From: an uncultured Lachnospiraceae bacterium | Lineage (GTDB): Bacteria > Bacillota_A > Clostridia > Lachnospirales > Lachnospiraceae | Assembly: GCA_947175285.1 (NCBI GenBank) | Contig: CAMWMM010000293.1 | Span: forward strand, 1-6,514 | Reading direction: 5' to 3' | Length of the DNA stretch: 6,514 nucleotides | Part shown: one piece after another, positions 1 through 5,902 of the stretch | Numbering within the stretch: the first letter of the stretch is position 1 | Layout of the letters: each line of letters begins with the position of its first letter | Position numbers and translations under genes: made by a program | The notes under the pieces: model-generated | The model's database searches: none | What the model saw: the letters and a program-made list of their open reading frames with translations, nothing else | What the model was told of the DNA's origin: nothing

Positions 1-19
1 GATCCGGCATTTATCCCCT

Positions 20-214
20 TTAACCATTAACTAAATTCATTAAAAGAATGTTGTCATCTTTATTCATTGGATTTATATTATCATTATTCATTTTATCATA
101 TTTTCTAATTATACCATACTTTCTCTTAATAATACATTTCTCAAAATCATTTACCAAGTCATCCAAATATTGTTCCTTATATTTATCCGATTCTCTTATA
201 TAATGACTTAACAT
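20..214 (-). CDS. Small hypothetical protein, possibly the decayed C-terminal tail of a tyrosine recombinase
   Basis: A 64-aa charged, Lys/Asn/Asp-rich frame from an ATG at 214. No convincing Shine-Dalgarno sequence precedes that ATG, and the frame stays open upstream into the end of the vanZ-like gene. Read through the ATG, residues from about 229 give HSSEQMLSHYI. A His followed nine residues later by Tyr is the spacing of the LGHS....T..Y box of tyrosine recombinases, where His/Trp and the nucleophilic Tyr lie. The residue before the His is Lys instead of the usual Gly, and no Arg boxes are present. It therefore cannot be an active recombinase and may be a remnant of an integrase gene cut off by vanZ. 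The 59 residues after the Tyr are low in recognisable content. The alternative is a chance open frame or an unrelated small protein. Confidence 0.35.
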   Translation of the reverse strand: MLSHYIRESDKYKEQYLDDLVNDFEKCIIKRKYGIIRKYDKMNNDNINPMNKDDNILLMNLVNG

Positions 215-237
215 CTGTTCACTGCTATGTTTCCATA

Positions 238-258
238 GGATAAATGTACAGTTTATCC
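238..258 (-). other. Hairpin overlapping the vanZ stop codon
   Basis: A perfect 7-bp dyad, GGATAAA and TTTATCC, with a 7-nt loop. The TAA stop of the VanZ gene (253-255) lies in one arm. No run of T follows on the minus strand, so it is a poor intrinsic terminator. It could still slow polymerase or protect the 3' end of the message. No other terminator is visible after vanZ. Confidence 0.4.
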
Positions 259-864
259 CAAATGAAACAGCTTGTGAATTATGTAAGGCTGTATTGTAAC
301 CATAACTGCAAATGTATATAATGTGAAAAACAGCACTTCGATATAATCGTTGATTCCATCAGCCTTACATTTTACACACAACTCTTTTCGAACTAATTTA
401 GGCAACACTTTATAAATGTAATACCCCAAACAAGTACCAACCGTATTTGTTATCAAATCATTTATATCTGTTGCCCCCATACCAAACATTTGGACTGTTT
501 CAATGGAAATCGAGAAAAGAAAACCCGTTAAAACAACCCTGTTTACTCTGTTATAATTCTTATACAATAACGGAAGAAAGAATCCAAGCGGAATAAACAA
601 AATAATATTCAAGATGGTATCCACGGGGCCGCTTATCATGTCCATAAAAGGAACTAAAACTATTCTCGGTGAAAAAGTCTTAAAAGTGCTAATTCCCACC
701 ATTGTATATATTCCAATGAGATAATAGCAAAACACAATTGATGCTATGAAATGAATCAACGTTTGCTTTTTTGTTTTCATTAAATACCCAAAGTACAACA
801 GAATTCCCGGAACCACAAAAACATATCCGGCTATTGAACGAATTAAAATATCAGTAATTGACAT
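253..864 (-). CDS. VanZ-family integral membrane protein
   Basis: A 203-aa membrane protein of the VanZ family. VanZ of Tn1546 gives low-level teicoplanin tolerance by an unclear mechanism, and family members also affect lipoglycopeptide and peptide susceptibility. About six hydrophobic segments lie near residues 8-28, 37-57, 83-101, 108-126, 135-152 and 174-195. Family hallmarks are a VPF motif at 71-73, the helix ILFIPLGFFLPLL at 88-100, the SISIETVQ helix with Glu122, and TDINDLITNTVG at 132-143. The start at 864 is preferred because GAGAGGG sits 4 nt upstream. The longer frame reaching 924 would place that ribosome site and a TATAAT box inside the coding region. The gene has its own probable promoter and stands apart from the cassette upstream. 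Family assignment is firm, but the resistance role is only family knowledge. Confidence 0.88.
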   Translation of the reverse strand: MSITDILIRSIAGYVFVVPGILLYFGYLMKTKKQTLIHFIASIVFCYYLIGIYTMVGISTFKTFSPRIVLVPFMDMISGPVDTILNIILFIPLGFFLPLLYKNYNRVNRVVLTGFLFSISIETVQMFGMGATDINDLITNTVGTCLGYYIYKVLPKLVRKELCVKCKADGINDYIEVLFFTLYTFAVMVTIQPYIIHKLFHLG

Positions 865-895
865 ATTTCCCTCTCTGTATTTTTTATTTACACAC

Positions 896-901
896 ATTAT
901 A
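896..901 (-). promoter_or_regulatory. Probable -10 box of the vanZ gene
   Basis: The minus strand carries a perfect TATAAT 31 nt upstream of the preferred vanZ ATG, which would give a short leader containing the GAGAGGG ribosome site. No good TTGACA-like -35 is seen at 16-18 bp spacing, so the promoter may be weak or activator-dependent. Confidence 0.45.
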
Positions 902-1222
902 CACATATTTCCAATAAAAACCATGAATTTACAATTAAGACTTTTTTAAGATAAGTTAAATATTGCACTTTATAATTTGCTTTTTTGCGAAGATTTCAAT
1001 GATATTTTGGAAACACTAGAATTTTCAAAAATTCATAACCAAAAATAAAACTTAAAGCAATCAATCTCATTACTCTAAGTCCTTATTTCATTCTTCTCTT
1101 ATTAACTTTTCACATCGTAGAATCTTTGAATTTGTGTGTTTATATGTAATCTGTTGCATATATCAGTTTTATAATCATCTAAAATTTCGCCATCATACGT
1201 CCCGGCTAATCCGGTGCATAAT

Positions 1223-1242
1223 ATTTCGCATGCTTCGTGAAC
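1223..1242. repeat. Dispersed repeat, copy 1 (diverged)
   Basis: This 20-bp stretch matches 5976-5995 at 17 of 20 positions, in the same orientation. All three differences are transitions (C/T or A/G), two of them at CpG steps. Similarity continues leftward for about seven bases (GCATAATA versus GTATAATA) across a 2-bp indel. The two copies bracket the macro-domain, phosphoesterase, hicB and two-component/ABC block, about 4.75 kb apart. Confidence 0.55.
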
Positions 1243-1266
1243 ACAACCTCAGTTCTTTCATCCGTA

Positions 1267-1709
1267 TTACTGTTTACAAACCAATATTTCTATATCTGTA
1301 TCCATAAACAAATCGTTTATGATTTTGGCTACCTTATCCCAAGATAATTTATCTAATCCGCACCCTATAATAGGCATAGCAATCTTATAAATTTCCTCTT
1401 CCCCGCAAATTCTTTTCATTACTTCTAAAGCAAGTCGCATAGATTGATAGGTTGGTTTCTGAAAATACCTTTCTTTTGTTATAAGATTTAATACATGTCC
1501 TTCCAAAATACAATCACCTTTATATCCTTTACTATGCCATTCATTTAAATAATCCGGATATTTTTTTGTAATTTCTTTTTCATATCAAATTTCTTATTAA
1601 ACTCAACTACAATTCTTTTTCCCATACCAAAATCAGCACCGATACAATGTGCTAAGTAATAATCTTCTGATACGGAAAATAAATCACACTTTTCTTCTTT
1701 ATATATCAT
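1267..1709 (-). pseudogene. TARG1/OARD1-like macro-domain ADP-ribosyl hydrolase, split by a one-base frame change
   Basis: With one base restored this is a complete 147-aa single macro domain of the TARG1 (OARD1) type. Family members remove ADP-ribose from Glu/Asp, from O-acetyl-ADP-ribose or from DNA. The first frame (ATG at 1709, stop at 1545) encodes residues 1-50 with the nucleotide-binding DLF, AHCIG and FGMGKRIVVEF motifs. The second frame (1560-1267) carries LITKERYFQKPTY and MPIIGCGLDKLSW. Lys79 and Asp120 correspond to the catalytic Lys84 and Asp125 of human TARG1. The break is at seven A (1561-1567 as T on plus), and the join reads QK-N/K-YPDYLNEW. A strong GAGGAAGGA ribosome site lies 7 nt before ATG 1709, which fixes the start. 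The gene lies 23 nt after the phosphoesterase gene, probably in one operon. It could be a pseudogene, a sequencing error or a slippage-expressed gene. All key residues survive, so any inactivation is recent. Confidence 0.85.
1560..1566 (-). other. Candidate -1 slippery heptamer A AAA AAT
   Basis: In the reading frame of ATG 1709 the codons CAA AAA AAT form the classic X XXY YYZ pattern. A -1 shift here continues as TAT CCG GAT, exactly the frame of the rest of the macro domain. RNA polymerase slippage on the seven-A run, adding one A, would do the same. I see no obvious downstream pseudoknot or upstream Shine-Dalgarno-like stimulator, so programmed use is speculative. Confidence 0.35.
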
Positions 1710-1732
1710 ATCCAAATCCTTCCTCAAAATAG

Positions 1733-2245
1733 TTATTTCTTCCCTTTGGCATCATCACTTTGGACTATTGAAATAATATCATCAAATGAAATAGGCATAT
1801 AATTTATCCTTTCCACTGAAACACAATAATGCTGTTTACTATATGTTTTTATTATTGGAGAGTCATGTACATGTCCAAATAAGTTTGCATATGGCATATT
1901 TTTATTCACATATAATGGTTCATGTGATAATATCCAAAAATCTTTTATAATCACAGGGTGATCGTATATTTCTTCAAATCCTGAATCACGATAATACTGA
2001 TTAGACTTTATATCATGATTCCCTTTAACGAGATATTTTTTCCCATTTAATTGATTTAAAATAGATGATTCTTTCCCGTCCGCTCCAAAATCGCCCAGAA
2101 TATAAACTTCATCATCTTTACTTACTACATTATTCCACCGACATATTAATTCCTTGTCCATTTCTATTACACTTTTAAACGGTCTATTCTCGTATCGCAT
2201 TATATTTTCTTCCGAAAAATGTGTGTCAGCAATAAAATAAATCAC
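1733..2245 (-). CDS. Calcineurin-like metallophosphoesterase
   Basis: A 170-aa cytosolic enzyme of the calcineurin-like phosphoesterase fold, with all metal-site motifs in order. These are DTH (Asp7, His9), GD (Asp52), GNHD (Asn77, His78), the H of SHEPL (His108) and GHVH (His125, His127). It should be an active two-metal hydrolase of a phosphomonoester or phosphodiester. The substrate cannot be told, and the small size fits the phage- and element-borne single-domain group. The start is GTG at 2245, with AAGGAGG ending 8 nt before it. An earlier in-frame GTG (2254) lies inside that ribosome site and is not credible. The gene follows the hicB remnant and is followed after 23 nt by the macro-domain gene, suggesting cotranscription. 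A joint role with ADP-ribose turnover is a guess from adjacency. The C-terminus is a charged SDDAKGKK tail. Confidence 0.9.
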   Translation of the reverse strand: MIYFIADTHFSEENIMRYENRPFKSVIEMDKELICRWNNVVSKDDEVYILGDFGADGKESSILNQLNGKKYLVKGNHDIKSNQYYRDSGFEEIYDHPVIIKDFWILSHEPLYVNKNMPYANLFGHVHDSPIIKTYSKQHYCVSVERINYMPISFDDIISIVQSDDAKGKK

Positions 2246-2254
2246 AAAAATCAC

Positions 2255-2268
2255 CTCCTTGAAAGGAG
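2255..2268 (-). promoter_or_regulatory. Small hairpin sequestering the phosphoesterase ribosome site
   Basis: On the minus strand CTCCTTTCAAGGAG is self-complementary: five pairs plus a TTCA loop (six pairs if a 2-nt loop is allowed). The 3' arm is most of the AAGGAGG Shine-Dalgarno of the phosphoesterase gene. Folding would mask the site, so translation may depend on opening. The stem is short and may be fortuitous. Confidence 0.35.
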
Positions 2269-2287
2269 CAAATAATATAAATTCAAT

Positions 2288-2482
2288 TCACCCCACCATA
2301 TTTCCAATAGCTTCCTCAACAGCAGCATTTAAACTTTTTCCATGTTCAATCGCATATATGGCGATATTTCGATGAAGTTCCGGACAAATTCTAACATTAA
2401 ATGTACCCTTGTAAGGTTTCTCCGGCTCCACATTTCGCTCTTTACAATCCTCCAAAAAGAGCATGCAACTAATTTTAGTCAC
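2288..2482 (-). pseudogene. hicB: Truncated hicB-type antitoxin gene (3' half)
   Basis: The frame gives 64 residues, of which about the last 55 match the C-terminal end of HicB-family antitoxins. A linker FLEDCKERNVEPEKPY is followed by KGTFNVRICPELHR and an HGKSLNAAVEEAI helix, the ribbon-helix-helix DNA-binding part. HicB proteins of this kind are normally about 110 aa. Their N-terminal partly degraded RNase-H-like domain, which binds the toxin, is missing. The frame begins at a GTG inside the end of the kinase gene and has no ribosome site. An ATG at 2464 also lacks one. No hicA toxin (small dsRBD-like protein) is visible nearby. The cut falls where the SVDDYLE helix should be, so the first residues are probably junction sequence. 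A free ribbon-helix-helix fragment could still bind DNA if made, but I expect a dead remnant. Confidence 0.7.
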
Positions 2483-3344
2483 AAAGTTTAAAATAAACAG
2501 AAATTGTTAATATATTATTTTTATAACTAACTTCCCCTATGCCACCCTCTATTTTGTTTAATAACTCTTTTACAATATATAGCCCTAAACCTGTATTGCC
2601 GTTTGAACGCGATGTATCTACTGTATAAAATTTTTGAAAGAGCATATTAACATCTATATTCTTTAATTCTGATGTGGTGTTTTTTACTGTAAATATACCA
2701 TTCTCGTCTATCACAATTTCAATATAATCATTAGAATACCGTATTGCGTTTGTAACCAGATTTTCAATAATTCTTTTGCAGGCAACAGCATTTCCGGTTA
2801 TCCATACAGGGGCATTTTCTGTTTTAATAATGGGCGTCAGTTCTTTCAGTTCGTTATATTTATCAATCAGACAGTCAGTTACAATTCTATTGATATCTAA
2901 TTTTTCAATTTCCGGAATATGATCCTCACTATCTATCAATGACAAATCATAAAATATTTGCAATAGTTCCGTTAAATAGTCTGCCTTTGCCTGAATGATA
3001 GAAAAATAATGTTCCTGTTCTTCTTTATTTTCACAACTTTTTAAGAGTACTAAATACCCCTGAATTGATGTTAAAGGCGTTCTTAAATCATGGCTGATAT
3101 TAGCAATAGATTGTTTCAATTGTTCTTTTTCCTGTATAATCTCGATTTTTGCTTTCTGCTCCAAATAGTTTTTTTCGTTGATTGTACCTGCTAATTTCTC
3201 TATATGCTTATTTGATAAGGAAATTCGTAGTTTTCTGTCTTCACTAATCTGTTTCGTTATTTCACAAATCTGGCGTTTCCAAGAAAAAAGAGCGAATGCC
3301 AATATTATATTTAATAAAACCAATAATAAATAAATCATTAACAT
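2475..3344 (-). CDS. Sensor histidine kinase of a peptide-antibiotic response system
   Basis: A 289-aa kinase with a single N-terminal membrane helix (residues 4-21), almost no extracellular part and a coiled-coil-like linker (30-78). The HisKA domain has the H-box NISHDLRTPLTSIQGY with phospho-acceptor His85. The HATPase domain has an N-box around RIIENLVTNAIRYS (Asn195, Asn199), an F-box LFQKFY (235-240) and a G2 box GNTGLGL (249-255). The usual DxGxG G1 box is replaced by VKNTTSEL. A short one-TM sensor next to its ABC genes resembles sensors of lantibiotic and bacitracin modules that detect ligand through or with the transporter. Two starts are possible. ATG 3344 is 3 nt after AGGAG, and ATG 3338 is 9 nt after it and better spaced. 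The gene begins 29 nt after the permease stop and ends at the hicB remnant. It presumably phosphorylates the regulator encoded at 5188-5856. Confidence 0.9.
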   Translation of the reverse strand: MLMIYLLLVLLNIILAFALFSWKRQICEITKQISEDRKLRISLSNKHIEKLAGTINEKNYLEQKAKIEIIQEKEQLKQSIANISHDLRTPLTSIQGYLVLLKSCENKEEQEHYFSIIQAKADYLTELLQIFYDLSLIDSEDHIPEIEKLDINRIVTDCLIDKYNELKELTPIIKTENAPVWITGNAVACKRIIENLVTNAIRYSNDYIEIVIDENGIFTVKNTTSELKNIDVNMLFQKFYTVDTSRSNGNTGLGLYIVKELLNKIEGGIGEVSYKNNILTISVYFKLCD

Positions 3345-3373
3345 TCTCTCCTTCGGTAAATTTTTCGGGAAAA

Positions 3374-4213
3374 TTATTTAAATTCCTGTTTTCTGACAAG
3401 TATAACAGACAGGGGCAGCAAAAAAAGTAAACCGAAAACAAAATATACGAATATTTCATTGATTAGTCCATATTCAAGACGAAAAGCTCCCATATTCATC
3501 CAATAGTAAAACGGATTAAGCCAGACTAAATATTTTAGTATTATATGACTGTGAAAGTTCTGCCATATTCCGGTATAAATTACCGCACCGCCTAAGGTGA
3601 ACAAACACATGACCGTTGCGATGATACCGATATTTTTCAAACAGATACACATCGTAAGACAAAGTAAAATAAAGGAAATCATTACTAAAAAGTTCAATCC
3701 GGTATAACCTAAATATTGTATCAGTTCAATTATATTGGGGGTATATCCAATCTGTAAACAAGTAAACAAAAGCGTAATGGCATTGAATAAAAAATAGCAG
3801 ACTGCATTATATAATACAATAACAATAACTTTCGCAAAGAAAACTTTTACCCTGTCAATTCCATACGCAATAGGGAGTTTAATTGTACCCGCAGAGTAAT
3901 CATAACAGAAAAATTGTATGGTTAAAATAAGGGCAATAATCCAGAGAAACGCATTGCAGGATATACAGGATTGCATAATCTCACTAAATTCAAGCGTATC
4001 AATGTTTTCAAATGTAAATGCAAAAAAACCAATAGCACCTTGTATTGCAGCATTTGATTCTTCATCTCCCTCTGAAACAAATATCTGTGTTCCCCCTGCA
4101 GACAGGCTGAAACTTCCGTATAAAATCAACCCTACAAAAAGAAGAACCGGGACTGCAATAAACAGCTTGGAATATCTTAATTTGAGAAATTCAGACTTTA
4201 ACTGGTTAAACAT
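3374..4213 (-). CDS. ABC-2 type transporter permease
   Basis: A 279-aa membrane subunit of an ABC-2 type exporter. About six hydrophobic segments lie near residues 16-34, 86-104, 124-152, 172-192, 196-216 and 252-273. There is an extracellular loop of about 50 residues after the first, and the family-typical DYSAGTIKLPIAYGIDR coupling segment at 105-121. It resembles the permeases of BcrAB and LanFEG peptide-resistance exporters. It would pair with the ATPase encoded just upstream. Only one permease gene is present, as in BcrAB, unlike the E and G pair of LanFEG, so a homodimer is likely. The start is ATG 4213 with AGGAGG 8 nt upstream. A GTG at 4222 lies inside that ribosome site. The gene overlaps the ATPase stop by 8 nt, which implies translational coupling. 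The exported substrate is unknown. Confidence 0.88.
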   Translation of the reverse strand: MFNQLKSEFLKLRYSKLFIAVPVLLFVGLILYGSFSLSAGGTQIFVSEGDEESNAAIQGAIGFFAFTFENIDTLEFSEIMQSCISCNAFLWIIALILTIQFFCYDYSAGTIKLPIAYGIDRVKVFFAKVIVIVLYNAVCYFLFNAITLLFTCLQIGYTPNIIELIQYLGYTGLNFLVMISFILLCLTMCICLKNIGIIATVMCLFTLGGAVIYTGIWQNFHSHIILKYLVWLNPFYYWMNMGAFRLEYGLINEIFVYFVFGLLFLLPLSVILVRKQEFK

Positions 4214-5123
4214 ATTTGCCACCTCCTATTAGATTTTCAAAATACGTTTCTAAGTCTTCTCCCTGCACAGATATTTCTTCCACTACAATGCCATTAGAAG
4301 AAAGAGTTTTTGAAATGGCATGTGTTTCTTCCAGTTTCTCATATACCCTTATAAAATTGTTCGGATATATAGAAAAGTTTTTGATTTTTAGCTGTTCTTC
4401 CAAAACAGTGACCGTTTTTTTCGTATCATCTGTTTTCAGTTTGATATGCCGCTTGCATTCCTCGCTTAACTCTGTTGTCGTAATTTGTTTGAGTAATTTT
4501 CCATGATGTAAAAAACCATAGCAGGTTGCCAGTTGGTTTAACTCACTCAAAATATGGCTTGAAATCAAAATTGTCACATGATTTTCTTTTGATAATTTTT
4601 TGAGCAATTCCCTAAGTTCAATAATTCCTGTTGGATCTAAGCCATTAACAGGCTCATCTAATATCAGAAATTCCGGCTCACCTAAAAGCGCCACAGCTAA
4701 TGCTAACCGCTGTTTCATTCCTAAAGAAAAGTCATTTACTTTCTTCTTTTTTGTATTATCAAGTCCGACAAGTTCTAATGTTTTGGAGATACATTTTTGG
4801 TCCGGAATCCCTCTCTGTACCCTCTGTATTTCTAAATTCTGCTTAGCAGTCATATCTTTGTACAGTGCAGGCATTTCAACAGTACAACCAATTTTGGCAC
4901 GTTCCTGCTGCAAATTTTCTGTTTTTCCGAAGAGTGTAACGACACCACTGCTTTGAAAGGCTAATCCTGTTAATATACGGATTAGGGTAGATTTTCCCGC
5001 CCCATTTTCACCAATCAGACCGTATATTTCGCCACGGTTGATAGAAAGATTTACATTTTGTAATACATGGAAATTTTTGTAATTTTTACAAAGTTCTGTT
5101 GTCTGACAAATAATTTCTGACAT
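4206..5123 (-). CDS. ABC transporter ATP-binding protein, BcrA/LanF type with E-loop
   Basis: A 305-aa cytosolic ATPase. Walker A is GENGAGKST (38-46), the signature is FSLGMKQR (132-139), and Walker B with catalytic Glu157 is FLILDEP (152-158). The D-loop GLDP is at 161-164 and the switch His is His190. Where most ABC ATPases have the Q-loop glutamine, this one has Glu83 (VEMPALY). That E-loop is known from lantibiotic-immunity LanF proteins and from BcrA. The length matches BcrA (about 306 aa), and the C-terminal 100 residues form the usual extra domain. The start is ATG 5123, with AAGGAG 8 nt upstream. The frame to 5159 adds 12 residues without a ribosome site. The permease ribosome site lies within its last codons. 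It should power export of a membrane-active peptide antibiotic. The family is sure, the substrate is not. Confidence 0.92.
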   Translation of the reverse strand: MSEIICQTTELCKNYKNFHVLQNVNLSINRGEIYGLIGENGAGKSTLIRILTGLAFQSSGVVTLFGKTENLQQERAKIGCTVEMPALYKDMTAKQNLEIQRVQRGIPDQKCISKTLELVGLDNTKKKKVNDFSLGMKQRLALAVALLGEPEFLILDEPVNGLDPTGIIELRELLKKLSKENHVTILISSHILSELNQLATCYGFLHHGKLLKQITTTELSEECKRHIKLKTDDTKKTVTVLEEQLKIKNFSIYPNNFIRVYEKLEETHAISKTLSSNGIVVEEISVQGEDLETYFENLIGGGKYV

Positions 5124-5157
5124 TTTATCAACTCCTTTCCATGCTAATTTACAACCC

Positions 5158-5177
5158 AAATCTAAATAAAATCTAAA
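5158..5177 (-). repeat. Tandem 9-bp repeat with 11-bp period upstream of the ABC genes
   Basis: The minus strand reads TTTAGATTT, two bases, then TTTAGATTT. The 11-bp period is one DNA turn, the layout bound by head-to-tail OmpR-family dimers. It lies in the 64-nt gap between the regulator stop and the ATPase start, so it may control the transporter-kinase genes. No strong core promoter follows: only TAAATT at 5146-5151 could be a -10. Confidence 0.35.
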
Positions 5178-5187
5178 GGAATTAAAA

Positions 5188-5856
5188 TTATTTCAATTTA
5201 TATCCAATCCCCCACACTGTTTCTATATAATCTGTATCAGTATACTTTTTTATTTTTTTACGAATATTACTGATATGCGTGTTAATCGTATCATTATCAT
5301 AGGCATATTCTTCCTGCCAGATAGATTCATAAAGATTTTGCTTGGAAAAAATCTTCTGTGGATACTGTAACAAAAGCACTAAAATTGCTAATTCTGTTGA
5401 TGTAAATTGCACAGTAGTTTCTTTTATGTATACAGTACAATTTTCAATTTCAATATCCTTATATCTTAAATGAATATCTTCTTTTTGGGTAGCAGATACA
5501 CTTCTTTTTAAATTAGCCTCAATTCTTGCAAGTAACTCAAAGAGATTAAAGGGTTTTGTCATATAGTCATCTGCACCCAAACGCAGTAAATCTATTTTGG
5601 ATTGTACCATCGTTTTGGCAGACACAACAATGACAGGAATATCTGTGAATGTTCTTATTTGCTTTATTACATTATCGCCGCTTAGAACCGGCAGCATTAA
5701 GTCCAAAATGATAAGATCCGGTAAAAAATTTTGGCATAAGTCTAGCCCCTCTTTGCCATTAGTGGCAGAACATACCTCGTAATTGCGGTCTGACAGAAAT
5801 TTTGTTATCATATTACAAATATCCGTATCATCTTCTATAATTATTATTTTTTTCAA
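5188..5856 (-). CDS. OmpR/PhoB-family response regulator
   Basis: A 222-aa two-component regulator with a receiver domain (about 2-117) and a winged-helix DNA-binding domain (about 126-222). Receiver residues are all present: acidic pocket Glu8/Asp9/Asp10, phospho-acceptor Asp52 (ILDLMLP), Ser79 and Lys101 (KPF). The DNA-binding half has FTSTELAILVLL, the recognition helix around NDTINTHISNIRKKI and the wing ETVWGIGYKL. The start is TTG 5856, with GGAGG ending 9 nt before it and no better ATG. This rare start may hold expression low. It is the first gene of the cassette, behind the promoter at 5903-5931. It most likely takes phosphate from the kinase encoded three genes downstream and drives the ABC genes, perhaps through the 11-bp-period repeat at 5158-5177. 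Confidence 0.94.
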   Translation of the reverse strand: MKKIIIIEDDTDICNMITKFLSDRNYEVCSATNGKEGLDLCQNFLPDLIILDLMLPVLSGDNVIKQIRTFTDIPVIVVSAKTMVQSKIDLLRLGADDYMTKPFNLFELLARIEANLKRSVSATQKEDIHLRYKDIEIENCTVYIKETTVQFTSTELAILVLLLQYPQKIFSKQNLYESIWQEEYAYDNDTINTHISNIRKKIKKYTDTDYIETVWGIGYKLK

Positions 5857-5902
5857 TTTTTGTATCCTCCAATAAAACGCGGTTGCTTATAGCATATTTT
5901 TG

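Larger units (their letters stand above)
865..1266. other. Intergenic region without an intact gene
   Basis: A 402-bp stretch between the macro-domain frame and vanZ. It holds the vanZ -10 box and a GAATTTT/AAAATTC dyad at about 1022-1037. It also holds one copy of a dispersed repeat (1223-1242) and an open frame without a start codon (1102-1248, minus), which may be decayed coding sequence. The part from about 925 to 1100 is strongly AT-rich and shows nothing I can name. No convincing terminator for the upstream genes is visible. Confidence 0.6.

Noticed and set aside
1022..1037. GAATTTT/AAAATTC dyad as a terminator
   Set aside because: The stem is pure AT-rich with a 2-4 nt loop and no T tract on the minus strand, so it is not credible as a terminator.
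1267..1506. Stand-alone 79-aa protein starting at TTG 1506
   Set aside because: The TTG has no ribosome site and the frame is open back to the slippery run. It is the second part of the split macro domain.
3262..3459. Minus-strand 65-aa frame across the permease-kinase junction
   Set aside because: It overlaps the kinase start and permease end in another frame, and both real genes have strong motifs and ribosome sites.
3918..4232. Plus-strand 104-aa frame
   Set aside because: It lies antisense within the permease gene and the end of the ATPase gene, and has no family motif.
4216..4956. Two plus-strand frames (96 and 118 aa)
   Set aside because: Both are antisense to the firmly identified ABC ATPase and are Ser/Phe/Cys-rich in the way antisense shadows are.
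5597..5782. Plus-strand 61-aa frame
   Set aside because: Antisense to the receiver domain of the response regulator, with no independent support.
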